Positions 8,680-14,946 of a stretch of 64,000 nt of DNA are shown one piece after another. Under the pieces are notes generated by a model. The model saw nothing but the letters and a program-made list of their open reading frames with translations, searched no databases and was not told where the DNA came from. The DNA is from Palsa-504 sp963844625. Lineage in GTDB: Bacteria > Actinomycetota > Actinomycetes > Streptosporangiales > Streptosporangiaceae. The number at the start of each line of letters is the position of its first letter. Positions within the stretch are counted from its first letter, which is position 1. The translations under genes were made by a program, and so were the position numbers. The DNA lies in contig CAWJPF010000010.1 in assembly GCA_963844625.1 (NCBI GenBank), forward strand, positions 186,001-250,000, written 5' to 3'.

Positions 8680-10091
8680 GCAGCGGGTACTCGCCCCAGG
8701 AAACCGTCGAGCGAGCCCTGGCCGCCGCTCGCAGCGACGACTGTGTCGTGATCGCCGAGGAGACCTCCGCCGCCAACTTGCGCTGGGCCGGGAACACGCT
8801 CACCACCAACGGCGTATCCGCCTCCCGCCAGCTCACCGTCATCGCCATCGACCGGCGCGCGGACGGCGCAAGCGCCGGCGTCGTGTCCCGGGCCGGCGTC
8901 CGGCCCGACCAGATCGAAGACGTGGTCCGTGAAGCCGAGCGCGGCGCCGCGGAAGGCGCGCCCGCCGAGGACGCGGAAGAGCTGATCGGACCCGAGCAGG
9001 GCCGTCCGTTCGGAGGAAAAAAAGAAAAGTGGGATGCGGCACCTAGCCGCACCGATATCGGGGTCCTGGCCGACTTCGCCGTCGCACTCGGCGAGACGCT
9101 GCGCGCGGCCCAGGCGACCGGCCGGAAGCTGTACGGGTTCGCCGAACACGAGATGGCCACTACGTTCCTCGGGACCTCGACCGGGCTGCGGCGGCGGCAC
9201 GACCAGCCGACCGGGCGGGTCGAGCTGAACGCGAAATCCGACGACCTGGCCCGCTCGGCCTGGACGGGCGTGGCCACGCGGGACTTCACCGACGTGGACA
9301 TCGCCGGCCTCGACGCCGGGCTTTCCGAGCGCCTGGACTGGGCCAAGCGGACGATCTCGCTGCCCGCGGGCCGGTATGAGACGCTGCTGCCCCCCACGGC
9401 AATGTCCGACCTGCTCATCTACATGTACTGGTCCGCCGGGGCCAAGGAGGCCGCGGAGGGACGGACGGTCTTCAGTAAGCCCGGCGGCGGGACACGGCTC
9501 GGCGAGCGCCTGTCCTCGCAGCCCGTGACGCTGTCCAGCGATCCGCTGGCGCCCGGGCTGGCCTGCGACCCGTTCGTGATCGCGCACGCGTCGGGGCCGG
9601 ATTCCTCGGTCTTCGACAACGGCCTCCCGCTGCGGGCGACCTCGTGGGTCGAGGACGGCTCGCTAGGCGCCCTGATCTCGTCGCGGCACTCGGCCTCAGT
9701 GGCCGGGGTGCCGGTCACGCCCGCCATCGGCAACCTGACCTTCGCCACCTCGGCCGCCGGGGCGCCGACGCTGGAGGAGATGATCGCGTCGACCGGCCGC
9801 GCCCTGCTGCTGACCTGCCTGTGGTACATCCGCGAGGTCGACCCGCAGACCCTGCTGCTCACCGGGCTGACCAGGGACGGGGTCTACCTGGTGGAGGACG
9901 GCGAGGTCGTCGGGGCGGTGAACAACTTCAGGTTCAACGAGTCGCCGGTCGCCATGCTGGGGCGGCTGCTCGAAGTCGGCGCGACGGTGCCGACGTTGCC
10001 CCGTGAGTGGGGCGATTACTTCAACCGCGCCGCGATGCCCGCGGCCCGGGTCGAGGGTTTCAACATGTCATCGGTGAGCCAGGCCAGCTGA
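8676..10091 (+). CDS. TldE/PmbA-type partner protein
   Basis: A 471-residue paralogue of the upstream TldD and its expected partner in the TldD/TldE complex. It lacks the HExxxH motif, as TldE/PmbA proteins do. The paired fold is recognisable by VIAEETSAANLRWAGNTLTTNG at the N-terminus and the C-terminal stretch LLLTCLWYIREVDPQTLLLTGLTRDGVYLVEDGE. It starts at an ATG overlapping the tldD stop (ATGA). One oddity is an A-rich patch at 9017-9028, including seven A's directly after GGAGG, encoding GGKKEKW inside an otherwise GC-rich gene; a -1 slip there would end at a stop eight codons on. Confidence 0.88.
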   Translation: MSSGYSPQETVERALAAARSDDCVVIAEETSAANLRWAGNTLTTNGVSASRQLTVIAIDRRADGASAGVVSRAGVRPDQIEDVVREAERGAAEGAPAEDAEELIGPEQGRPFGGKKEKWDAAPSRTDIGVLADFAVALGETLRAAQATGRKLYGFAEHEMATTFLGTSTGLRRRHDQPTGRVELNAKSDDLARSAWTGVATRDFTDVDIAGLDAGLSERLDWAKRTISLPAGRYETLLPPTAMSDLLIYMYWSAGAKEAAEGRTVFSKPGGGTRLGERLSSQPVTLSSDPLAPGLACDPFVIAHASGPDSSVFDNGLPLRATSWVEDGSLGALISSRHSASVAGVPVTPAIGNLTFATSAAGAPTLEEMIASTGRALLLTCLWYIREVDPQTLLLTGLTRDGVYLVEDGEVVGAVNNFRFNESPVAMLGRLLEVGATVPTLPREWGDYFNRAAMPAARVEGFNMSSVSQAS

Positions 10092-10150
10092 CCGCGCAGA
10101 GGGGGCGACTGGCCGGCGAGGGGGCCTAGCCGCGTTTTGGCGGCGGGGCA

Positions 10151-10156
10151 TACCGT
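10151..10156 (+). promoter_or_regulatory. -10 box (TACCGT) of the DUF3099 gene, leaderless start
   Basis: TACCGT is followed by exactly 6 bases and then the GTG start codon, with no ribosome site. The predicted transcription start coincides with the start codon. Confidence 0.5.
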
Positions 10157-10162
10157 GGGAGT

Positions 10163-10549
10163 GTGAGGATGGTCCGTTCGCACCGCAGCGAGTCGGTGCA
10201 CCTGGTCACGCAAGCGCGCCGGTCGCTGTCCGATGACATCTCCTACCGGCAGCGCAGGTACCTGCTGATGATGGGTATCCGCGCCCTGTGCTTCGTAATA
10301 GCCCTCGTTCTGTTCACCAATCACTTCGGCTGGCTGACCGCGATACCGGCGGTGGGCGCCATCTTCATTCCCTATTTCGCGGTGGTGTTCGCCAACGGCG
10401 GCCGGGAGCCCGACAACACCCGTGGCTTCATGGAGTACCACGCGAACGTGCCCGCCACCCGCGACCCGACGGTGCCGCCAGAAGCCACCGGGGGAAACGG
10501 CCAGCGCCCGGCGGGGCCGCGTTCAAGTGATAACTTATCCGGTTCGTGA
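10163..10549 (+). CDS. DUF3099 family membrane protein
   Basis: A 128-residue protein of an actinobacterial family of unknown function. The hallmark SLSDDISYRQRRYLLMMGIRALCF precedes two close membrane helices (about residues 38-55 and 58-76), followed by a hydrophilic tail with REPDNTRGF. I infer an inner-membrane hairpin with both ends on one side. The start is the GTG 6 bases after TACCGT; an ATG two codons later is possible. It lies directly upstream of a 6C-like RNA on the same strand. The role is unknown. Confidence 0.8.
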   Translation: MRMVRSHRSESVHLVTQARRSLSDDISYRQRRYLLMMGIRALCFVIALVLFTNHFGWLTAIPAVGAIFIPYFAVVFANGGREPDNTRGFMEYHANVPATRDPTVPPEATGGNGQRPAGPRSSDNLSGS

Positions 10550-10593
10550 TTGGCCTGCTCAGGCTCCGCCCGAGACCCGGTTGTAATTGGGTC

Positions 10594-10625
10594 TTGACAC
10601 AACCCGGGGCGTTTCCGTGTAACAT
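10594..10625 (+). promoter_or_regulatory. Promoter of the 6C-like small RNA
   Basis: A consensus -35 TTGACA (10594-10599) and a -10 TAACAT (10620-10625) lie just upstream of the hairpin array. The spacer is 20 bases, longer than the usual 16-19. Transcription would begin near 10632, immediately before the first stem. Confidence 0.55.
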
Positions 10626-10631
10626 TCATAT

Positions 10632-10740
10632 CGGTGCTCTGGTCCCCCGTCGGGGCACCACTGCCGGCGTTCCGGGCCCCCGTCGGAACGCCGATGATCG
10701 CGACGCCGGGTGGTTTGCCCCCGTAGCCACCCGGCGTCGC
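10632..10740 (+). ncRNA. 6C (B11)-like small RNA with three C-rich hairpin loops
   Basis: Three consecutive hairpins are visible. Stem 1 pairs 10633-10641 with 10651-10659 (two G-U pairs) around loop GUCCCCCGU. Stem 2 pairs 10665-10674 with 10684-10693 around loop GGCCCCCGU. Stem 3 pairs 10700-10713 with 10727-10740 (14 perfect pairs) around UUGCCCCCGUA. The shared CCCCCGU loops match the actinobacterial 6C family, whose C-rich loops bind G-rich ribosome sites of target mRNAs. The known family has two C-rich hairpins with about six C's, so three loops with five C's is a variant. A consensus promoter lies upstream. Stem 3 may act as a terminator although no T run follows; a further stem at 10791-10810 also exposes C runs. 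Confidence 0.75.
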
Positions 10741-10790
10741 CCTATGCTCGCCGCCTTCTAGGCGGCTTCGACTTGGCTCGCAGCGCTCGC

Positions 10791-10810
10791 CCGGGGGGAC
10801 GACCCCCCGG
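10791..10810. terminator. GC hairpin CCGGGGGG-ACGA-CCCCCCGG
   Basis: A perfect 8-bp stem with a 4-base loop lies 50 bases after the 6C-like RNA. It may be a second termination point for that RNA. A smaller stem (10751-10755/10761-10765) lies between. No T run is present, so function is inferred from structure only. Confidence 0.35.
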
Positions 10811-10839
10811 AACCCCCCGCGTGGCCCCCTGGCCTTTGG

Positions 10840-10951
10840 GGTTCTCTTCGTTGGCCTGGTTCTCTTTAGGGCTGGTGACCTGGTTCTCTTCGTTGGCCTG
10901 GTTCTCTGGGGGCTGGTGGCTGGTTCTCTTTTGGCTGGTGGCTGGTTCTCT
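10840..10951. repeat. Array of six GGTTCTCT octamers
   Basis: GGTTCTCT occurs at 10840, 10858, 10882, 10900, 10922 and 10944, giving spacings of 18, 24, 18, 22 and 22 bases. The first two pairs form an exact 26-base duplication with a 42-base period (10840-10865 and 10882-10907). No convincing gene covers it. Read either way it gives low-complexity peptides (hydrophobic W/F/G on plus, E/N/Q-rich on minus). It is too short and irregular for CRISPR. It could be a binding array or expanded simple sequence. Confidence 0.7.
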
Positions 10952-11067
10952 TGGGGGCTGGTGGGGACGTGCTGGTTGCTCGTACTGCATTCCGCTTGCC
11001 GTGCTGGTTCCTGCTGAGGGCTACCTGCGTCCCACGGCTGGGAGGCGGGAGAGGGTAAGGGACTAAT

Positions 11068-11100
11068 CCCGCTGCGTTCCCCGTGGGGGAACGCAGCGGG
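11068..11100. terminator. Perfect 15-bp hairpin terminator, probably bidirectional
   Basis: Bases 11068-11082 pair exactly with 11086-11100 around loop GTG. It lies 165 bases past the end of the ABC-2 permease gene (minus strand) and also downstream of the 6C-like RNA region (plus strand), so it can close both transcripts. No strong T tract follows on either side. Confidence 0.65.
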
Positions 11101-11265
11101 GGCTATAGAGCAATCTGTAAAGTTTCTTAGCTATACGAGGGAACGCCCGGGGACGGGGGAGGATTGTTCGGGGGCTTTCGTTATGGACGAACTTTGCGCG
11201 AATGATCAGCAGGTGCTTACTAGTTGGCGGGGAATGGCCGCATTGTGGGCAATGGGCGGGAGTGA

Positions 11266-12192
11266 TTATTCGGTCTTGCGGAACTCGGCTATGGCTATCG
11301 CCAGCATCGCGAGGCCCATCGCGGCGACTATGGCCAGGGAGAGGCCGATCGGAACTAGCCAACCGTTCCAGGTGACGCCGGGGCTCAGCGCGTGCAGGGC
11401 TAGGGGGCTGACCGGCAGGTGGGCAAACACTGCATGCCGCATCGGGTCGACGATGTAGGTGAGCGGGTCGATGCGGGTCAGCACGGTCAGCCAGGCCGGC
11501 AGCCCGTTCAGCGGGTACAGAGCCCCGGACAGGAAGAACAGCGGCAGCACGAACAGCTGGGTGAGCGCCATGAACGCCTGTATCTGCTTGATCCGCGCCG
11601 CCATCATCACCCCGAACGCGGTCAGCGTGAACGACAGCAGCAGCAGTTCGCCGATCAGCGTCAGCATCAGCACCGGGTTGTAGGGGACGTGGGCCACGCC
11701 GGCCAGGGCCAGGAAGATGATCCCCTGGAAGGTGGCCACGGTCGCGCCGCCCAGGCACTTGCCGATCACGATCGCCCAGCGGCGCACCGGCGCGACCAGC
11801 ATCTCGCGCAGGAACCCGAACTCCCGGTCCCACACGATCGACGCGGCCGAGAAGATCGCCGTGAACAGCACCGACATCGCGAGCACGCCCGGGTAAATGA
11901 ACGTCTTGAAGTCCACCCCGGACGGCAAGCCGTGGGATGCGAGGCTGGACAGCCCGGTGCCGAGTACGAACAAGAACAGCACCGGCTGGACCAGGGAGGT
12001 GACCGCGCGCAGCCGGTCGGTGCGGAACCTGATCAGCTCACGGCGCCAGACAATGCTGACCGCGCGCAGGTCGGCGCGGATGCTGCGCTCGGGCACCGCG
12101 ACCCGGATGAGCTCGGTCAGGTCCCGCTCCTGCGCGGCCTCCAGAGCCTCCCGGCTGGCTACCTCTTGTGCTGCCACCTCTTGGGCTGTCAT
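11266..12192 (-). CDS. ABC-2 type exporter permease (DrrB-like)
   Basis: A 308-residue membrane subunit of an ABC exporter. The frame extends upstream into the ATPase gene, but MTAQEVAAQEV is chosen because GAGG lies 5 bases before it and it falls 10 bases after the ATPase stop. A hydrophilic N-terminus with a small duplication (AQEVAAQEVAS) precedes six predicted membrane helices. Between them is the ABC-2 conserved region (SAASIVWDREFGFLREMLVAPVRRW) and TRIDPLTYIVDPMR near the end. Together with the ATPase and PadR regulator it forms a typical drug or lipid efflux operon. Substrate unknown. Confidence 0.9.
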   Translation of the reverse strand: MTAQEVAAQEVASREALEAAQERDLTELIRVAVPERSIRADLRAVSIVWRRELIRFRTDRLRAVTSLVQPVLFLFVLGTGLSSLASHGLPSGVDFKTFIYPGVLAMSVLFTAIFSAASIVWDREFGFLREMLVAPVRRWAIVIGKCLGGATVATFQGIIFLALAGVAHVPYNPVLMLTLIGELLLLSFTLTAFGVMMAARIKQIQAFMALTQLFVLPLFFLSGALYPLNGLPAWLTVLTRIDPLTYIVDPMRHAVFAHLPVSPLALHALSPGVTWNGWLVPIGLSLAIVAAMGLAMLAIAIAEFRKTE

Positions 12193-12202
12193 GGCTACCT
12201 CG

Positions 12203-13180
12203 CTACCTTCTGCCGAACCGCGTCGCGATCCTGCGGTTGCGCTCGCCGATCGAAGCCTCGGCGTCACGGATCGTCTTACCGGTGTAGGACATGAATACGT
12301 CATCCAGCGAAGGCCGGGACACGCTCACCGACTTGATCGCCACCGGCATGCGGGCGAACAGCTGGGGCACGAAATGCTCGCCCGACTCGACCGAGAACGT
12401 CACGAGTCCCTCGTGCAGACCCGCGTCGATGCCGAACTCCTCGGCTAGCGCGCGGATCGCCGCCTGGTCGTCCGCGGTGCTGATCTGCACCCGGTCCTTG
12501 CCGATCGAGGCCTTGAGCGCTTGCGGGGTGTCGATAGCCACGATGGTCCCGTGGTCGATGATCGCGATCCGGTCGCAGTTCTCCGCCTCGTCCATGTAGT
12601 GCGTGGTGAGGAAGATCGTGATGTCCTCGCGCTTCTTCAGCTCGTTGATGTAGTCCCAGATCGATACCCGGGTCTGCGGGTCAAGCCCCACCGTGGGCTC
12701 GTCGAGGAACAGCACCCGCGGCGCGTGCAGCAGGCCGCGCGCGATCTCCAGGCGGCGCTGCATGCCGCCGGAGTAGGTGGAGACCACGCTGCCGCGCCGG
12801 TCCCACAGCCCGACCATCTCGAGCACCTGCCGCAGCCGCGGCGCGAACGCCGCTTTGGGCACCCCGTAGAGGTCCGCGTGGAAGCGCAGGTTCTGCTCGC
12901 CGGTCAGGTAGTTGTCCAGGGTGGTGTCCTGGAACACCAGGCCGATGTTGCGGCGGACGGTATCCCGCTCCCGGACCACATCGTGCCCGGCCACCCTGGC
13001 GGTACCCGAGGTCGGGTCCGCCAGGGTGCACAGGATCTTGATGGTGGTGGACTTACCCGCGCCGTTCGGGCCCAGGAAGCCGAACGTCTCGCCAGCGGCT
13101 ACCTCGAAGTCGATGCCGCGTACGGCCTCGATCTCGCCGTACCTCTTGGTCAGCGCGCTGACCGAGATCGCCTCAGTCAC
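12203..13180 (-). CDS. ABC exporter ATP-binding protein (DrrA-like)
   Basis: A 325-residue ATPase that energises the ABC-2 permease encoded downstream. Walker A GPNGAGKST is at residues 37-45, the Q-loop in VFQDTTLDN, the signature YSGGMQRRLEIARG, Walker B RVLFLDEPTVGLDP and the H-loop in LTTHYMDEAE. The C-terminal extension (about residues 235-325) is the DUF4162-like tail of the DrrA family, which couples to the membrane subunit. The start ATG overlaps the PadR gene stop by 4 bases, so synthesis is coupled to the regulator. Confidence 0.93.
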   Translation of the reverse strand: MTEAISVSALTKRYGEIEAVRGIDFEVAAGETFGFLGPNGAGKSTTIKILCTLADPTSGTARVAGHDVVRERDTVRRNIGLVFQDTTLDNYLTGEQNLRFHADLYGVPKAAFAPRLRQVLEMVGLWDRRGSVVSTYSGGMQRRLEIARGLLHAPRVLFLDEPTVGLDPQTRVSIWDYINELKKREDITIFLTTHYMDEAENCDRIAIIDHGTIVAIDTPQALKASIGKDRVQISTADDQAAIRALAEEFGIDAGLHEGLVTFSVESGEHFVPQLFARMPVAIKSVSVSRPSLDDVFMSYTGKTIRDAEASIGERNRRIATRFGRR

Positions 13181-13839
13181 CCTTGCGTGTCCTCTCCCGC
13201 ATCCTCGCCGTCTGCGGCGAGAATACGGTATAGCGCCCGGCGGGTGTCAGCCAGGATCTTGCCTGCCTGCTGGACCTGCGCCGGAGTGCCTGCCTGGGCG
13301 ACCTGCGTCACGGCCACGGCCACCTGGCGGATGATTTTCATCAGCTGGACATCGGCGGCATCCACGCTGCCCGTGACGGCATCCCAGGACGCCCTGAGCT
13401 CGTCCGCGTGCTGTTCGACGTACGCCCGGCCTTCCTCGGTCAGCGTGAACATCCGGGTCCGGCTGTCGCCGCTCTCGTCCCGCTGCGTGCTGATCAGGCC
13501 CTCATCCTCGAGCAGCTGCAGCGCCGGGTACACCGACCCCGCGCTCGGCCGCCAGACGCCCTGCGTGCGCGCGCCGATCTCCTGGATGAGCTGGTAGCCG
13601 TTCCATGGCTGGCCTTCGGCCAGCAGGTCGAGGATCGCGGCGCGGACGTCACCGCGCCGGACGCGCGGTCCGCGGCCGCCGAACCTCGGCGGCCCGAACG
13701 GCCCGCCGCGCATCCCGAACTCGAACGGAGGGCCGTCAGGGAACGGGCCACCGCGGCGGCCGCGCTCCCGGGTGTGTCCGCGGTAGCCACCGCGGCGTTC
13801 TCGCGGCTCTCGGGGGTCTCCCCATGGTTCGCTATGCAT
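13177..13839 (-). CDS. PadR family transcriptional regulator
   Basis: A 220-residue PadR-like repressor, first gene of the exporter operon. A 60-residue Gly/Arg/Pro-rich tail (RERRGGYRGHTRERGRRGG) comes first and is unusual. The winged-helix domain follows (VRAAILDLLAEGQPWNGYQLIQEIG ... SAGSVYPALQLLEDEGLI), then a C-terminal helical dimerisation region. PadR proteins usually repress their own operon and respond to the exported drug. AAGGAG lies 7 bases before the ATG, and A/T-rich dyads lie upstream. The stop overlaps the ATPase start by ATGA. Confidence 0.92.
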   Translation of the reverse strand: MHSEPWGDPREPRERRGGYRGHTRERGRRGGPFPDGPPFEFGMRGGPFGPPRFGGRGPRVRRGDVRAAILDLLAEGQPWNGYQLIQEIGARTQGVWRPSAGSVYPALQLLEDEGLISTQRDESGDSRTRMFTLTEEGRAYVEQHADELRASWDAVTGSVDAADVQLMKIIRQVAVAVTQVAQAGTPAQVQQAGKILADTRRALYRILAADGEDAGEDTQG

Positions 13840-13870
13840 TGTGATACTCCTTATGTATGTCTAGATCGCT

Positions 13871-13907
13871 TATCGATCCTTGTTGTTAGCTCAACGATAT
13901 ATCGATA
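13871..13907. promoter_or_regulatory. Candidate PadR operator (TATCGAT inverted repeat and CGATATATCG palindrome)
   Basis: TATCGAT (13871-13877) recurs inverted as ATCGATA (13901-13907), and a perfect 10-base palindrome CGATATATCG lies at 13895-13904. The stretch is conspicuously A/T-rich and sits 32-68 bases upstream of the PadR start, where autorepression would act. A TTGAGC on the minus strand (13889-13894) may be a -35 element inside it. Confidence 0.5.
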
Positions 13908-13965
13908 ACGATCGGCTGGCAAGTTCCGGCCGAGATTTTGCCCGAACGATCCGTGGTGCCAGGTA

Positions 13966-14015
13966 ATGAAACCGGGCTTCCAGCACGCTCTGGTGTGCTG
14001 GAAGCCCGGTTTCAT
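13966..14015. terminator. Perfect 21-bp hairpin terminator
   Basis: Bases 13966-13986 and 13995-14015 are exact reverse complements around an 8-base loop. The hairpin lies about 110 bases beyond the stop of the cysteine dioxygenase gene and ahead of the PadR operon promoter, insulating the two. It is among the strongest inverted repeats in the window. Confidence 0.75.
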
Positions 14016-14123
14016 GACGCTCTGGAGGACCACCCGGACTCTGGACCGGGACGCGGGGGTCGGGCGGGGCGCCTGGGACAGATGTGAGGTAGCAGCGCCG
14101 ATCCGCGATCGGGGGCGGCTGGG

Positions 14124-14696
14124 TTAGGGGCGGACCGGGAGGGTGTACTCGCGGCGGATGCTGTTGCCCAGGCGGGAGATGTCCGCGCCGTAGACGTGCA
14201 TGGAGACGGCCACGTCGTCGCCGGTGTTCCGCACCCGGTGGATGTCGCCGGGCGGCGCGAAGCCGCCCACCGCCCCGGCCGGGTTGATCTTCCTGGCCAC
14301 GAGCTCGAGCGCACGGCCGCCGTCGGCCAGCGCGAAGATCTCTTCGTATTCGCGGCCCTGCAGCACGCCCGTGACGCACCAGGCCACGTGGTCGTGAATC
14401 ACCGTCTCCTGTCCAGGCAGCCAGACCATGGCCGACACCGAGAACGAGCCGTCCGGCTCGGCGTGGAGCAGATGGCTCTGATAGCAGGCCGGGTCCCCGC
14501 GCCGCAGCGCCGCGGGCATGAGGGCCGCTGGTTCGGGCAGGCCGGCGCGCAGCACGCCGGCCACTCGATCGGCGGTCTGCTGCCAGTCGAGACCGCGGGA
14601 GACTTCGGCGCGGATCGCCTGCACGAGGCGGCCCGGACATGTCCCCGATGGCGCTTTACTGCTCGGCAGGGTCTTATCCATGCTGGTCAGCGTCAT
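14124..14696 (-). CDS. Cysteine dioxygenase family protein
   Basis: A 190-residue cupin of the type I cysteine dioxygenase family, which oxidises thiols such as cysteine to sulfinates with non-haem iron. The three iron-binding histidines are visible: H101 and H103 in VIHDHVAWC and H153 in GDIHRVRN. A Cys lies 4 residues past the HxH motif. GGAGG lies 4 bases before the ATG. It is a single-gene unit with a possible -10 TAACCT (minus strand, 14718-14723) and a strong downstream hairpin. Exact substrate (cysteine, 3-mercaptopropionate or another thiol) is not decided. Confidence 0.85.
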   Translation of the reverse strand: MTLTSMDKTLPSSKAPSGTCPGRLVQAIRAEVSRGLDWQQTADRVAGVLRAGLPEPAALMPAALRRGDPACYQSHLLHAEPDGSFSVSAMVWLPGQETVIHDHVAWCVTGVLQGREYEEIFALADGGRALELVARKINPAGAVGGFAPPGDIHRVRNTGDDVAVSMHVYGADISRLGNSIRREYTLPVRP

Positions 14697-14860
14697 GGCA
14701 CCTCCTCTGACGTTCCCAGGTTAGCGATCACCCGGGTCCGGGCACCAATGCCAATCGATGGCTTGACACATAGGCAACGTTGATCAATGTGGTCGCGTTC
14801 ATTTACTTGTGGCGTGACCCAGGGGCGCAGCGCGAGCGAACAGACACCGAAGACATGAAC

Positions 14861-14946
14861 CGCGGGCTAAGCACGGAGCGGGCTGGTGCGGGCTAAGTGC
14901 GGAGCGGCTGAACCGCGGGCGCGCGGAGCGGCTGGTGCGGGCTAAT
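14861..14946. repeat. About four imperfect tandem repeats of 23-27 bases
   Basis: Units begin at about 14861, 14887, 14913 and 14936 and share the pattern GCGGGCTAA followed by GCGGAGCGG and CTGGT or CTGAAC. The array runs into the last codons of helY on the minus strand. It lies in the 245-base gap between cysteine dioxygenase and helY, otherwise without a gene. It may act in mRNA 3'-end processing or be simple expansion. Confidence 0.6.

Noticed and set aside
10840..10951. CRISPR array
   Set aside because: Repeat unit is only 8 bases, spacing varies from 18 to 24, spacers are not unique sequences, and no cas genes are present.
10742..10990. 82-codon minus-strand frame with ENQANEEN repeats over the octamer array
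   Set aside because: The repeats are a direct result of the DNA repeat, there is no ribosome site, and part of the frame overlaps the sRNA downstream hairpins. No homologue is recognised.
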